In this document: in pieces, positions 25,358-34,661 of the stretch | Numbering within the stretch: the stretch's first letter is position 1 | How the letters are laid out: each line of letters starts with the position of its first letter | Source: an uncultured Flavobacteriaceae bacterium | GTDB taxonomy: Bacteria; Bacteroidota; Bacteroidia; Flavobacteriales; Flavobacteriaceae | Assembly: GCA_937929935.1 (NCBI GenBank) | Contig: CALFUL010000011.1 | Location: 1 to 64,000, forward strand | Direction: 5' to 3' | DNA length: 64,000 bases | Program-made: the position numbers and the translations under genes | The notes under the pieces: model-generated | Seen by the model: only the letters and a program-made list of their open reading frames with translations | Database searches by the model: none | Told to the model about the DNA's origin: nothing

Positions 25358-25389
25358 TAGGAAACTTTTAATGTTTTTAAAGTTTCCTA
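25358..25389. promoter_or_regulatory. TetR-type operator palindrome
   Basis: TAGGAAACTTT at 25358-25368 and AAAGTTTCCTA at 25379-25389 form a perfect 11-bp inverted repeat with a 10-bp centre. It ends 4 bp before a -7 box TATATTTG (25393-25400) and lies 21 bp upstream of the TetR gene start, so the bound repressor would block this promoter. Confidence 0.65.
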
Positions 25390-25392
25390 ACG

Positions 25393-25400
25393 TATATTTG
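25393..25400 (+). promoter_or_regulatory. -7 box TATATTTG of the efflux operon
   Basis: Matches the Bacteroidota consensus TAnnTTTG, 10 bp upstream of ATG 25411, directly after the palindromic operator. Confidence 0.6.
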
Positions 25401-25410
25401 TTGCCCTTTT

Positions 25411-26016
25411 ATGAAAGAAAAGATTTTAGATAAGGCAACTGATATGTTCTTAAGCTACGGCTTTAAGAGTGTCACTATGGATGATATTGCCAATAAAATG
25501 GGTATTTCAAAAAAAACCATCTACACTCATTTTGATAACAAAACTAAACTTGTTGAAGCATGTACTAATACTCTGTTTGATTTCATTGCCGGGGGCATAG
25601 ATCAAATTTGTGCTATTAAGAAAAACCCTATTGATGAGCTGTATGCAATAAAGAAATTTGTCATGCTGCATTTAAAAGATGAAAAATCATCGCCACAGTA
25701 TCAACTTCAAAAGTACTACCCTAAAATATATGAAGTATTAAAGGTCAAAGAATACGAGATTATGTTGGTATGTGTTGTCGATAATATCAAAAGAGGTTTA
25801 GAATTAGGTATATATAGACCAAATCTAGATGTTGATTTTGTAGCGCGAATCTATTATTCTGGAGTTTTTGCTATCAAGGATAATTCGATTTTTCCGAATA
25901 CAAAATTCAAAATGACCACCCTTGAAGACTACTTATTAGAATACCACCTTCGCGGTATAGTTACACCGAAGGGCCGTAAAATTTTAAATAAAACCATCAA
26001 TTCAAATCAAGAATAG
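25411..26016 (+). CDS. TetR/AcrR family repressor of the efflux operon
   Basis: A 201-residue regulator. The N-terminal HTH domain is KATDMFLSYGFKSVTMDDIA followed by NKMGISKKTIYTHFDNKTKL, the standard TetR pattern. The C-terminal 140 residues form the ligand-binding domain. The TolC-family gene begins 1 bp after the stop, so the repressor is the first gene of the efflux operon. The inverted repeat at 25358-25389 is the probable operator, giving autoregulation and control of the pump. Confidence 0.92.
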   Translation: MKEKILDKATDMFLSYGFKSVTMDDIANKMGISKKTIYTHFDNKTKLVEACTNTLFDFIAGGIDQICAIKKNPIDELYAIKKFVMLHLKDEKSSPQYQLQKYYPKIYEVLKVKEYEIMLVCVVDNIKRGLELGIYRPNLDVDFVARIYYSGVFAIKDNSIFPNTKFKMTTLEDYLLEYHLRGIVTPKGRKILNKTINSNQE

Positions 26017-26017
26017 C

Positions 26018-27361
26018 ATGCGAAATTATATGATATTTTTTTTGACTTTACTGAGTTTGCATAGCGTAGTTGCTCAAGAGAAAGCAGCGAACTCAGACAG
26101 TTTTACACTACAAGAAGCTATTACATTTGCACTTGAAAATAATTACAGTGCAATTAATGCAGATCGTGACTTGATTGATGCAAAAAAACAAAAATGGGAG
26201 ACTATTGCAACAGGTCTTCCGCAAGTTACTGGTGGTATTAGTTACCAAAATCAATTGAAGCAACCAGTTTCAGTCATTCCAGCAGAAATTTTTGGAGGTG
26301 AACCCGGTACTTTTGCTGAAGTTGTTTTTGGGCAACCTCAAACTGCAAACGCAACTGCAACATTGCGGCAACAAATTTTTGATGGGTCTTATATTGTAGG
26401 GGTTCAAGCAACAAAAGCCTTTTTAAGTTACAGTCAAAACAACAAAGAGAAAACTGATTTAGAAGTGCGTAAAGCAGTAACTGAAGCCTATGGTAATGTA
26501 CTATTAGCTCAAGAAAGTGTTTTGATCTTTGAAAAAAACTTGGCAAACCTTGAGAAAACGCTTTTTGAAACCACTAAAATATATGAAAACGGTTTAGGTG
26601 ATGAAGAGAGTGTTGAACAATTACAAATCACTACCTCATCTGTAGAAAATCAGCTTAAAAATGCTGTTCGGCTTAAAGGTATTACCCAACAAATGCTGAA
26701 TTTAGTTATGGGCATCGCAATTGATACGCCAACAAAACTTGAAGAAAATTTAGATGATTTAGCACAGAATAAAATCGATTTTGGACTATTAGAATCAGAA
26801 TTTAAAATGGAAAATAATGTTGATTTTAAACTTGCTACAAATTTGAACGAACAACGTTATTTCGAATGGAAACTGGCAAAAAGTCGTGCCTTACCCACCC
26901 TGAACGCCTTTCTTAATTATGGTACTTCAGGCTTTGCTGATGATTTCAATTTTTTAAATAGTAATCAGCAATGGTTTGACTCTTCTATTCTAGGTTTTGA
27001 TTTGAGTATTCCAATTTTCAGTTCTGGAAGAAGAAGTGCAAGTACGGCTAGAGCAAAAATTGCCTTAGAAAAAGCCAAAACGCAATTGACAGAAGCAGAA
27101 GAACAAATTCGGTTGCAATTAGAACAAGCTAGAAGCCAATACACTTTTTCAATTGAAGAATATCAAACTTCAAAACAGAACCTGTCACTCGCTGAACGTA
27201 TTGAAAGTAAAAATCAAATTAAATATACTGAGGGTATCGCCAGTAGTTTTGAGCTAAGACAGGCACAAACACAATTGTATGATGCACAACAAAGATATCT
27301 GCAAGCCATGGTAGATGTGATTAACAAAAAGGCAGCGTTAGAAACTATTCTTAACAACTGA
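26018..27361 (+). CDS. TolC family outer-membrane efflux channel
   Basis: A 447-residue protein with signal peptide (about 1-19, ending SVVAQEK). Two OEP repeats are visible: SFTLQEAITFALENNYSAIN and the matching later stretch RIESKNQIKYTEGIASSFEL, with the long coiled helices between. It forms the outer-membrane duct of a tripartite pump with the adaptor (27498) and RND permease (29110) downstream. Length is normal. Confidence 0.93.
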   Translation: MRNYMIFFLTLLSLHSVVAQEKAANSDSFTLQEAITFALENNYSAINADRDLIDAKKQKWETIATGLPQVTGGISYQNQLKQPVSVIPAEIFGGEPGTFAEVVFGQPQTANATATLRQQIFDGSYIVGVQATKAFLSYSQNNKEKTDLEVRKAVTEAYGNVLLAQESVLIFEKNLANLEKTLFETTKIYENGLGDEESVEQLQITTSSVENQLKNAVRLKGITQQMLNLVMGIAIDTPTKLEENLDDLAQNKIDFGLLESEFKMENNVDFKLATNLNEQRYFEWKLAKSRALPTLNAFLNYGTSGFADDFNFLNSNQQWFDSSILGFDLSIPIFSSGRRSASTARAKIALEKAKTQLTEAEEQIRLQLEQARSQYTFSIEEYQTSKQNLSLAERIESKNQIKYTEGIASSFELRQAQTQLYDAQQRYLQAMVDVINKKAALETILNN

Positions 27362-27362
27362 G

Positions 27363-27446
27363 TTGAGGAGTAACAAATTAAGAGCCGATATTTCTGAAAT
27401 AACAGCCATGCTAAATGCATTACATAAAGCACAATTAAAAAGCTAA
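27363..27446 (+). pseudogene. Possible C-terminal remnant of an S23-type four-helix-bundle gene
   Basis: This frame reads LRSNKLRADISEITAMLNAL then HKAQLKS and a stop. The part LRADISEITAMLNALHK aligns without gaps to the last helix of the intact S23-type protein 1.6 kb downstream (LRKKLEELSKMISGLQK), with 6 of 17 identities and mostly conservative changes elsewhere. It starts directly after the TolC stop, has no good start codon and no N-terminal part. I read it as a decayed copy left in the operon; chance resemblance cannot be excluded. Confidence 0.4.
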
Positions 27447-27497
27447 TAAATAAAACTTTTAAACTCATAACCCAATAAACTCATACACCCATATATT

Positions 27498-28664
27498 ATG
27501 AAAAATAGCATTCTACTAATTTTAGCCACCCTCCTTCTTTTCGCATGTGGAGAGAGCAAAGAAAAATCGGTTTCTGATTTAATTACCTCAGGTGATTTAG
27601 AAACCTTGCGTGCAAAAAAGACTGAAATTGCTGAAGCGCAAAAAGAAAATGAGAACCACATAAAACTATTAGATTCTGTGATCGCTATAAAATCTGGCGT
27701 GGAGAAACTGCCTTTAGTAACTACCCTAGTTGCTAAAACAGAAAAATTCGAGCACTTCTTAGAACTTCAAGGCAGTGTGCAAACCAAACAAAATGTTTTA
27801 ATCTACCCTGAAATGCCAGGTACTTTGCAACGAGTTTATGTAAAAGAAGGACAGCGTGTTCGCAAGGGTCAACTATTAGCAACAATTGATGATGGGGGTA
27901 TTGGTAGTCAATTAGCACAGCTTAAAACACAAGCTGCATTAGCTAAAACAACATTTGAACGTCAAGAAAGATTATGGGAACAGAAAATTGGATCCGAACT
28001 TCAATTTTTACAAGCCAAGTCGAAGCATGAAGCTGCTGAAAGTGCCGTTAAAACGGTACAAAGTCAATTGGGTAAATCAACTATAAGAGCTCCTTTTTCA
28101 GGGGTCATTGATAATGTCATTAAAGACCAAGGTACTGTTGTGGCACCAGGGCCTGGGTCAGAAGTATTTCGCATTGTAAACCTTTCTGATATGTATGTTG
28201 AAGTTGATGTGCCAGAAAATTATTTAGGTAATATTAAAGTAGGTAAAGAAGCCAAGGTGTTCTTTCCGGCATTAGGTGATACGCTCGATTCTAAAATTCG
28301 TCAAACGGGCAATTTCATTAACCCAAGCAATAGGGCTTTTACTGTTGAAGTTGCAGTGCCTAATAAAAAAGGAGTTATCAAACCTAACTTAACGGCTAGA
28401 GTAAGTTTAAATGATTATACGAGTGATGCTGCTATTTTAATTCCTCAAGGTATCATCTCAGAAAATGCAGAAGGCGAACAATATGTATATGTTGCAGAAA
28501 ACAATGAAGGAGATAAAGCTGTGGCTAAAAGAAGAATTATTGAAACTGGCAAAACACAAGGAAGTTTAGTAGAAGTAGTTTCAGGAATTTCTAGTGGCAA
28601 CTTACTTATTCAAGAAGGAGCAAGAACGGTAAAAGAAGGTCAGAATGTTCAAATAAGTAATTAG
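27498..28664 (+). CDS. RND efflux periplasmic adaptor (membrane fusion protein), lipoprotein
   Basis: A 388-residue adaptor with lipobox LLFAC (Cys17). A short coiled helix (about 25-55) is followed by the lipoyl half (GSVQTKQNVLIYPEMPGTLQ then VYVKEGQRVRKGQLLATID), a helical hairpin with alanine- and glutamine-rich coiled coil, the second lipoyl half (STIRAPFSGVIDNVIKDQGT) and beta-barrel and membrane-proximal domains. It links the RND pump to the TolC-like channel. The stop codon overlaps the first copy of an AGACGGT repeat array. Confidence 0.93.
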   Translation: MKNSILLILATLLLFACGESKEKSVSDLITSGDLETLRAKKTEIAEAQKENENHIKLLDSVIAIKSGVEKLPLVTTLVAKTEKFEHFLELQGSVQTKQNVLIYPEMPGTLQRVYVKEGQRVRKGQLLATIDDGGIGSQLAQLKTQAALAKTTFERQERLWEQKIGSELQFLQAKSKHEAAESAVKTVQSQLGKSTIRAPFSGVIDNVIKDQGTVVAPGPGSEVFRIVNLSDMYVEVDVPENYLGNIKVGKEAKVFFPALGDTLDSKIRQTGNFINPSNRAFTVEVAVPNKKGVIKPNLTARVSLNDYTSDAAILIPQGIISENAEGEQYVYVAENNEGDKAVAKRRIIETGKTQGSLVEVVSGISSGNLLIQEGARTVKEGQNVQISN

Positions 28665-28690
28665 ACGGTAGACGGTAGACGGTAGACGGT
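28663..28690. repeat. Tandem repeat AGACGGT x4
   Basis: Four perfect 7-bp copies of AGACGGT start inside the adaptor stop codon and end 20 bp before the S23-type gene. After that gene a related repeat set (AAAGACTA, ACGACTA, CAGTCTAAAGAC at about 29073-29101) precedes the RND gene. Confidence 0.9.
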
Positions 28691-28709
28691 AGAAAATTAG
28701 AATTTAAAA

Positions 28710-29084
28710 ATGGAAAAAATCAAATTCTCATTTGAAGATTTAAAGGTTTATGATAAAGCCCTTGATTGGGTTGATTTGGCATATTCCGTTTCTAATAGTT
28801 TTCCAAAACAAGAGCTTTATGCACTCACGTCACAACTAAATAGGGCCGCTGTTTCTATTCCATTAAATATAGCAGAAGGTTCAGGAGATTCGAATCCACA
28901 GTTTAATCGCTTTTTGCAAATAGCTATCAATTCGGTTAAAGAATGTGTTGTTTGCGCAACGATAGCTAGGAGAAGGGGTTACATAACAGCTTTGAAGGAA
29001 TTAGAATTAAGAAAAAAGCTTGAAGAATTATCAAAAATGATAAGCGGCCTTCAAAAGTATCTGAAAAATAAAACTAAAGACTAA
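28710..29084 (+). CDS. S23-type four-helix-bundle protein
   Basis: A 124-residue all-helical protein of the family first seen in 23S rRNA intervening sequences (TIGR02436). Hallmarks are FEDLKVYDKALDWVDLAYSV, the helix SQLNRAAVSIPLNIAEGSG and FLQIAINSVKECVVCATIA. Members have no settled function; the Avd protein of diversity-generating retroelements shares the fold. It sits between the adaptor and RND genes, where pump operons normally have no gene, and is bordered by short AGAC-type repeats. A late insertion into the operon is inferred. Confidence 0.9.
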   Translation: MEKIKFSFEDLKVYDKALDWVDLAYSVSNSFPKQELYALTSQLNRAAVSIPLNIAEGSGDSNPQFNRFLQIAINSVKECVVCATIARRRGYITALKELELRKKLEELSKMISGLQKYLKNKTKD

Positions 29085-29109
29085 CGACTACAGTCTAAAG
29101 ACCAAAAAT

Positions 29110-32100
29110 ATGAGCAAACAAAAAAAGAACACCAACAAAGAGTTTAGCATATCATCTTGGGCGATTGATAACTCTTCAGTGATTTTCGTGATGATCGCGA
29201 TTTTACTATGGGTTGGTTTTAAGGCATATCAAACCATGCCAAGAGAAGATTACCCTGAGATTGTTGAAACTAAGGTGTATATCAGCACGCCTTACCCAGG
29301 TAATACCGCTGAAGATATTGAGCGCTTAATTACAGACCCACTTGAAGACCGTATTAAAAACGTGAGTAATGTAGTTGAGGTTACTTCAACCTCACAAGAA
29401 GATTACTCGATAATAACCGTTGAGTTTGATGAGTACATTACGGTTGAACAGGCCAAACAAAAAGTTAAAGATGAGGTTGATGGCGAAAAATCAAGTGAAG
29501 ACTGGCCAACCTTTAATGGGGCAAAAGTAGAACCCAATATTTTTGATTTAAACTTAGCGGAATCTTTTCCTATAATGAACGTAAATTTTACAGGAGATTA
29601 TCCTGTAGAAAAATTAAAAGAATATGCTGAATATTTAGAAGAGGAAATTGAAAATCTTCCGCAGATTAAAACCGTAGACATCCGCGGAGCGCAAAAAAAG
29701 GAAGTTGAAGTTGCTGTTGATATATATAAAATGATGGCTGCTAAAGTGAGCTTTCAAGATGTTATTGGTGCCATTTCAAACGGTAATATGACCATGTCTG
29801 CTGGTAATCTGAAAACTAGTGAGCAACGTAGAACTATTCGCGTTTTAGGAGAAATTGAACACCCAAGTGAGCTCAACGAATTCGTAGTTAAGTCTGAAAA
29901 TGGCGCGGTGTATCTAAAAGACATTGCTCAAGTTACTTTTGAAGAGGAAGATAAAACTACATACGCTAGAGAATTTGGCGAAAGTGTGGTGATGCTAGAC
30001 ATTAAAAAAAGGTCTGGTAAAAATACAATTGAAGCAACAACACAAATTCGTGAACTAGTAAAAAAAGCAAAAGCTAATTACTATCCGCCAGATTTAAATA
30101 TATCTATTGCGAATGATTCTTCAGGCCGAACCCTCAATCAAGTAGATGATTTAGTAAACAATATCATCTTCGGAATTATACTTGTAGTTACCGTACTCAT
30201 GTTTTTTCTAGGCTTTAGAAATGCCCTCTTTGTTGGGTTTGCTATACCTATGTCAATGTTCATCTCATTCTTTGTACTTGACACTTTAGGTGTTGTTATA
30301 GACTCGTTGAGTTTTACACTCAACACCATGGTATTATTTGGTATGATTATGGGGCTGGGTATGCTGGTAGATAATGGTATTGTAGTGGTTGAGAATGTAT
30401 ATAGATTAATGAATGAAGGTATGCCTCGAACTGAGGCTGCTAAGAAAGGTATTGGAGAGATTGCAGTACCTATTATAATTTCTACCATTACCACCGTAGC
30501 GGCTTTTGTACCACTCGGACTTTGGCCGGGTCTCTTTGGGCAGTTCATGATTTATTTTCCGGTAACGCTATCGGTTGTACTAGGGTCATCATTATTTGTC
30601 GCCCTATTTATGAATTCGATGCTGGTTTCGAAATATATGGAAATTGGTGATAAAGAAATTGGTCAAAAAGGACTGATTAGAACTACCGTAATTTTAGGTG
30701 TATTAGGATTCTTGATTTTGTTCTTTGGAGGAACTTTTAGAGGCTTAGGTACGGTTTTGATTTTTACTGCAGTGATGTTCTGGGCCTATAAATATGTTTT
30801 AAAAGGATGGGCGAGTTCGTTTCAAAATAAGGTGATGCCTCGTTTTGAAAACTGGTATGAACGGCGCATAAAGCATGCGTTGCGAGGTGGTAATGTGTAT
30901 TGGTATTTTGGAATAACAGTGCTTTTGTTATTTGTAACCTTCATGTTGTTTGGAATGTCACTTGATACTGGAAGAACCAAAATCGAATTCTTTCCTGAGA
31001 ATGACCCCAATGAAGTGTACGTGTATATAGAATATCCTGAAGGCACATCCATAGAAAAAACAAATAGCATTACTAAAGAAATTGAAAATCGCGTTTACAA
31101 TGTAATCGCTCAAGATAAATATCAGCGCGATGCAGATTACAACTTTTTAGTTGGTTCTGCAGTATCGCAAGTCGGCGAAGGCGCTGGAAATCCGCAAACA
31201 GATGGTGGCTCATCTTCTGAAATGCCGCATAGAGGTAAAGTAACAGTTTCAATGCGCGAATTCAGATATCGAAACGGTCTTAATACAGAAGAGCTTCGTG
31301 GTAAAATTCAAGAAAATTTAACAGGTATTTATCCTGGGGTTTCTATTTCAGTTGAAAAACTTGCTGAGGGGCCACCTGCGGGTTACCCAGTAAACATAGA
31401 AATTCAAGGTAAAGATTATGACCAATTAATTAACACGGCTGAAGATATTCGTAATTATATAAACAGCAAGAATATTGCATTTATTGAAGAATTGAAAATT
31501 AATGTAAATAAGAGTAAACCTTCAATGCAAGTAGTGGTAGACCGCCAAAAAGCAGGTGAGTTAGGAGTTGCTGTAGGTCAAGTGGGGCAACAACTTCGCC
31601 GCTCTTTATTTGGTGAAAAAGCAGGTGTTTTTAAGTTAGATGGTGATGATTATGATATTAACGTACGTTTTAATCAAGACATTAGATATAATCAAAGTGC
31701 ACTTTTTAATCAAAATATTATTTTTAGGGATCAAGCAACTGGTAAGATCAAAGAGATTCCGGTTTCATCAGTAGCTACACAACGTAATTCATCAGGTTTC
31801 AGTTCAATAAAACATAGAAACGGAAACAGAGTTGTAACTGTGTATTCAGGCTTAACAGCCGGTGGAAACCCAGCAGAAGTAGTTGCCAATGTGCAACGTG
31901 AAATGGATAATTTCAAAGGTATACCTGACAATGTAAAAGTTGATTATACAGGAGAAATAGAAGAGCAAAATAAACAGATGCAATTTTTAGTAGGTGCCTT
32001 TTTTGGTGGGCTTGCCTTAATCATGCTAATCTTGATTTTTCAGTTCGGTGGTATTTCAAAACCTTTAATTATCATGATTGCCATCTTTTTAAGTTTCATT

Positions 32101-32631
32101 GGTGTTTTTGGTGGCTTAATGATAACAGGGGCTCCTTTTGTCATTATGATGACCATGATGGGTATTATTTCACTTGCGGGTATTGTAGTAAATAATGGGG
32201 TAGTACTTCTAGATTATACACAAATACTCATTGACCGCAAAAAGGAGTCAATAAACTTAGATGATAAAGATTTATTGTCAATGCCAGATGTCACTGAAGT
32301 AATTACTAAAGCGGGTAAGGCACGTTTACGACCCGTTATTTTAACAGCAATTACAACGGTTTTAGGATTGATACCTTTAGCTATTGGTCTAAACATTGAT
32401 TTCTTTTCATTGTTTTCAACAGGTGACCCAAAAATCTATTTTGGTGGTGATAATGTTGTTTTCTGGGGGCCTTTAGCTAAAACAGTAATTTATGGTTTAA
32501 TTGTCGCGACATTCTTGACGCTAATTATTGTACCCGTATTGTTCAATATTACGTATCGAATTAAACAAAAAGTAAGAAGTTGGAGCCATAAAGATGAGGT
32601 TGTTTCTAATGTTTTTGACGAGGCCGCTTAA
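29110..32631 (+). CDS. RND multidrug or metabolite efflux permease
   Basis: A 1173-residue inner-membrane pump of the AcrB/HAE-1 type. Membrane segments and two large periplasmic loops alternate as usual. The TM4 motif is GLGMLVDNGIVVVENVYR with proton-relay acid residues, and the matching TM10 region is GIISLAGIVVNNGVVLLDYT. At 1173 residues it is longer than typical (1020-1060); extra length lies in a membrane insert near 520-560 and in the TM11-12 loop (about 1090-1125). It works with the TolC-like and adaptor proteins encoded upstream. Substrate unknown. Confidence 0.94.
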   Translation: MSKQKKNTNKEFSISSWAIDNSSVIFVMIAILLWVGFKAYQTMPREDYPEIVETKVYISTPYPGNTAEDIERLITDPLEDRIKNVSNVVEVTSTSQEDYSIITVEFDEYITVEQAKQKVKDEVDGEKSSEDWPTFNGAKVEPNIFDLNLAESFPIMNVNFTGDYPVEKLKEYAEYLEEEIENLPQIKTVDIRGAQKKEVEVAVDIYKMMAAKVSFQDVIGAISNGNMTMSAGNLKTSEQRRTIRVLGEIEHPSELNEFVVKSENGAVYLKDIAQVTFEEEDKTTYAREFGESVVMLDIKKRSGKNTIEATTQIRELVKKAKANYYPPDLNISIANDSSGRTLNQVDDLVNNIIFGIILVVTVLMFFLGFRNALFVGFAIPMSMFISFFVLDTLGVVIDSLSFTLNTMVLFGMIMGLGMLVDNGIVVVENVYRLMNEGMPRTEAAKKGIGEIAVPIIISTITTVAAFVPLGLWPGLFGQFMIYFPVTLSVVLGSSLFVALFMNSMLVSKYMEIGDKEIGQKGLIRTTVILGVLGFLILFFGGTFRGLGTVLIFTAVMFWAYKYVLKGWASSFQNKVMPRFENWYERRIKHALRGGNVYWYFGITVLLLFVTFMLFGMSLDTGRTKIEFFPENDPNEVYVYIEYPEGTSIEKTNSITKEIENRVYNVIAQDKYQRDADYNFLVGSAVSQVGEGAGNPQTDGGSSSEMPHRGKVTVSMREFRYRNGLNTEELRGKIQENLTGIYPGVSISVEKLAEGPPAGYPVNIEIQGKDYDQLINTAEDIRNYINSKNIAFIEELKINVNKSKPSMQVVVDRQKAGELGVAVGQVGQQLRRSLFGEKAGVFKLDGDDYDINVRFNQDIRYNQSALFNQNIIFRDQATGKIKEIPVSSVATQRNSSGFSSIKHRNGNRVVTVYSGLTAGGNPAEVVANVQREMDNFKGIPDNVKVDYTGEIEEQNKQMQFLVGAFFGGLALIMLILIFQFGGISKPLIIMIAIFLSFIGVFGGLMITGAPFVIMMTMMGIISLAGIVVNNGVVLLDYTQILIDRKKESINLDDKDLLSMPDVTEVITKAGKARLRPVILTAITTVLGLIPLAIGLNIDFFSLFSTGDPKIYFGGDNVVFWGPLAKTVIYGLIVATFLTLIIVPVLFNITYRIKQKVRSWSHKDEVVSNVFDEAA

Positions 32632-32666
32632 TCCAAATTTTATTTGGCTCACAATCATATGTTTTA

Positions 32667-32702
32667 AAAAGAATCTCTGAATTTTTAGGGATTCTTTTTT
32701 TT
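32667..32702 (+). terminator. Terminator of the efflux operon
   Basis: AAAGAATCTCT and AGGGATTCTTT pair around GAATTTTT and are followed by a T tract, 35 bp after the RND gene stop. Confidence 0.8.
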
Positions 32703-32728
32703 ACCACACTTTACTGGGCAATACTTCT

Positions 32729-32736
32729 TAAATTTG
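32729..32736 (+). promoter_or_regulatory. -7 box TAAATTTG of aspS
   Basis: Matches TAnnTTTG and lies 24 bp upstream of ATG 32761. It overlaps an in-frame TTG at 32734, which supports ATG 32761 as the aspS start. Confidence 0.55.
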
Positions 32737-32760
32737 TGGCTATCAAATAGAGATTTAACC

Positions 32761-34509
32761 ATGTACAGAAGTCATAACTGCGGAGAATTACGCGAATCAC
32801 ATATCAATAAAAAAGTAACCCTTTCAGGTTGGGTACACAAAACTAGAGATAAAGGTTTTGTTGCATGGGTAGATCTTCGTGACCGCTACGGAATTACGCA
32901 ATTGGTTTTTGATGAAGACAGAACATCATCTGAACTATTAGAGCAGGCTAGAAATCTTGGCCGTGAATTCGTGGTTCAAATAAATGGACTGGTTATAGAA
33001 CGTGCTTCAAAAAACCCTAACATCTCGACAGGAAATATTGAGGTTTTAGTAGAAGAAGTTATTGTTTTAAACGAATCAAAAACACCCCCTTTTACTATTG
33101 AAGATGAAACTGACGGTGGCGAAGATATTCGCATGAAATATCGCTATTTAGACATCCGTAGAAATCCTGTAAAAGAAAACCTCATCTTTAGAAGTAAAGT
33201 GGCTATTGAAGTCCGTAAATATCTTTCTGACGAAGGTTTCATTGAAGTTGAGACTCCCGTTTTAATAAAATCTACTCCTGAAGGAGCGCGCGATTTTGTA
33301 GTGCCTAGCCGTATGAATGAAGGGCAATTTTATGCACTTCCGCAATCGCCACAAACCTTCAAACAACTATTGATGGTAGGCGGATTAGACAAATACTTTC
33401 AGATTGTAAAGTGTTTTAGAGATGAAGATTTACGTGCCGATAGACAACCAGAATTTACACAAATAGATTGCGAAATGGCTTTCGTTGAGCAAGAGGATAT
33501 TCTCAATGCTTTCGAAGGATTAACAAAACATCTACTGAAAGAAATCAAGGGAGTTGACATCAAAGAGTTTCCAAGAATGACCTATGATGAAGCCATGAAA
33601 CGCTACGGAAATGACAAGCCAGACATTCGTTTCGGAATGGAATTTGGCGAGTTAAACAAAGTTGCACAGCACAAAGAATTTAATGTATTCAATAGTGCCG
33701 AATTGGTTGTTGGTATTGCAGTGCCCGGCGGAAATTCATACACCAGAAAAGAAATTGACAAACTAACTGATTGGGTTAAAAGACCACAAGTTGGGGCATT
33801 AGGAATGGTTTATTCAAGATGCAACGATGATGGCACTTTTAAATCATCTGTAGATAAATTCTACGACCAAGAAGATTTAGCCAAATGGGCAGAAGTTACC
33901 GGTGCAAAAGCTGGTGATTTAATTTGTGTGCTTTCAGGTGATAAAAACAAAGTACGTGCGCAATTAAGTGCATTACGAATGGAATTGGCCGAACGATTAG
34001 GACTAAGAAACCCTGAGGAATTTGCTCCGTTATGGGTGATTGATTTTCCGTTACTAGAACTAGACGAAGAAACTGGGCACTACCATGCCATGCACCACCC
34101 ATTTACTTCTCCGAAACCAGGTCAATTAGAATTACTTGATTCTGACCCAGGAGCGGTTAGAGCAAATGCCTACGATTTGGTTTTAAACGGAAATGAAATT
34201 GGCGGTGGATCCATTCGAATTCACGATAAAGAAACACAAGCCACCATGTTCAAGCATTTAGGTTTCACGCCTGAAGAAGCAAAAGAACAATTCGGTTTCT
34301 TAATGGATGCTTTTCAATACGGCGCTCCACCACACGGTGGTATCGCCTTTGGCTTAGATAGATTGGTTGCTATTTTAGGCGGACAAGAAACGATCCGTGA
34401 TTTCATTGCCTTCCCTAAAAACAATAGTGGTCGTGATGTGATGATTGATGCACCTGCAGCAATTGACAAAGAGCAGTTGAAAGAGTTGAGTTTGAAGTTG
34501 GATTTGTAG
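32761..34509 (+). CDS. aspS: Aspartyl-tRNA synthetase
   Basis: A 582-residue class II synthetase charging tRNA-Asp. The N-terminal OB-fold anticodon-binding domain starts [20 protein letters not shown]. Motif 1 is in [15 protein letters not shown], motif 2 is [20 protein letters not shown] and motif 3 is [14 protein letters not shown]. The GAD insertion domain (about 285-420) marks the bacterial type. Length fits. Chosen start is ATG 32761. Confidence 0.96.
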   Translation: MYRSHNCGELRESHINKKVTLSGWVHKTRDKGFVAWVDLRDRYGITQLVFDEDRTSSELLEQARNLGREFVVQINGLVIERASKNPNISTGNIEVLVEEVIVLNESKTPPFTIEDETDGGEDIRMKYRYLDIRRNPVKENLIFRSKVAIEVRKYLSDEGFIEVETPVLIKSTPEGARDFVVPSRMNEGQFYALPQSPQTFKQLLMVGGLDKYFQIVKCFRDEDLRADRQPEFTQIDCEMAFVEQEDILNAFEGLTKHLLKEIKGVDIKEFPRMTYDEAMKRYGNDKPDIRFGMEFGELNKVAQHKEFNVFNSAELVVGIAVPGGNSYTRKEIDKLTDWVKRPQVGALGMVYSRCNDDGTFKSSVDKFYDQEDLAKWAEVTGAKAGDLICVLSGDKNKVRAQLSALRMELAERLGLRNPEEFAPLWVIDFPLLELDEETGHYHAMHHPFTSPKPGQLELLDSDPGAVRANAYDLVLNGNEIGGGSIRIHDKETQATMFKHLGFTPEEAKEQFGFLMDAFQYGAPPHGGIAFGLDRLVAILGGQETIRDFIAFPKNNSGRDVMIDAPAAIDKEQLKELSLKLDL

Positions 34510-34512
34510 TTT

Positions 34513-34543
34513 TGTCATTCCGAACGGAGTGAGGAATCATACA
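34513..34543. repeat. Degenerate dispersed palindrome (TGTCATTCCGAACGGAGTGAGG type)
   Basis: TGTCATTCCGAACGGAGTG resembles a short palindromic repeat seen between genes in many Flavobacteriaceae genomes. It follows the aspS stop by a few bases. A related but longer element is at 59252-59336. Confidence 0.5.
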
Positions 34544-34598
34544 AGAAAGTGATTAAACTAAATGGTAGAATGAAAATTGTGAAGTTCATTAAACCAAT

Positions 34599-34647
34599 GA
34601 ACCAAATTCAATACTGTTAAGTTCCCTCCTACGTCGGGAGGACAAAT
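34599..34647. repeat. 49-bp direct repeat, copy 1 (hairpin core CCCTCC...GGAGG)
   Basis: This segment (GAACCAAATTCAATACTG onward to GGAGGACAAAT) matches 35351-35399 at 43 of 49 positions. Its core TCCCTCCTACGTCGGGAGGA can fold as a hairpin. The two copies flank the gene at 34662-35318. Confidence 0.85.
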
Positions 34648-34661
34648 TCAAAAAAATTGCC

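Noticed and set aside
28663-29084. Diversity-generating retroelement, because the S23-type protein shares the Avd fold
   Set aside because: No reverse transcriptase gene, no template/variable repeat pair and no adenine-biased repeats are found in the window.
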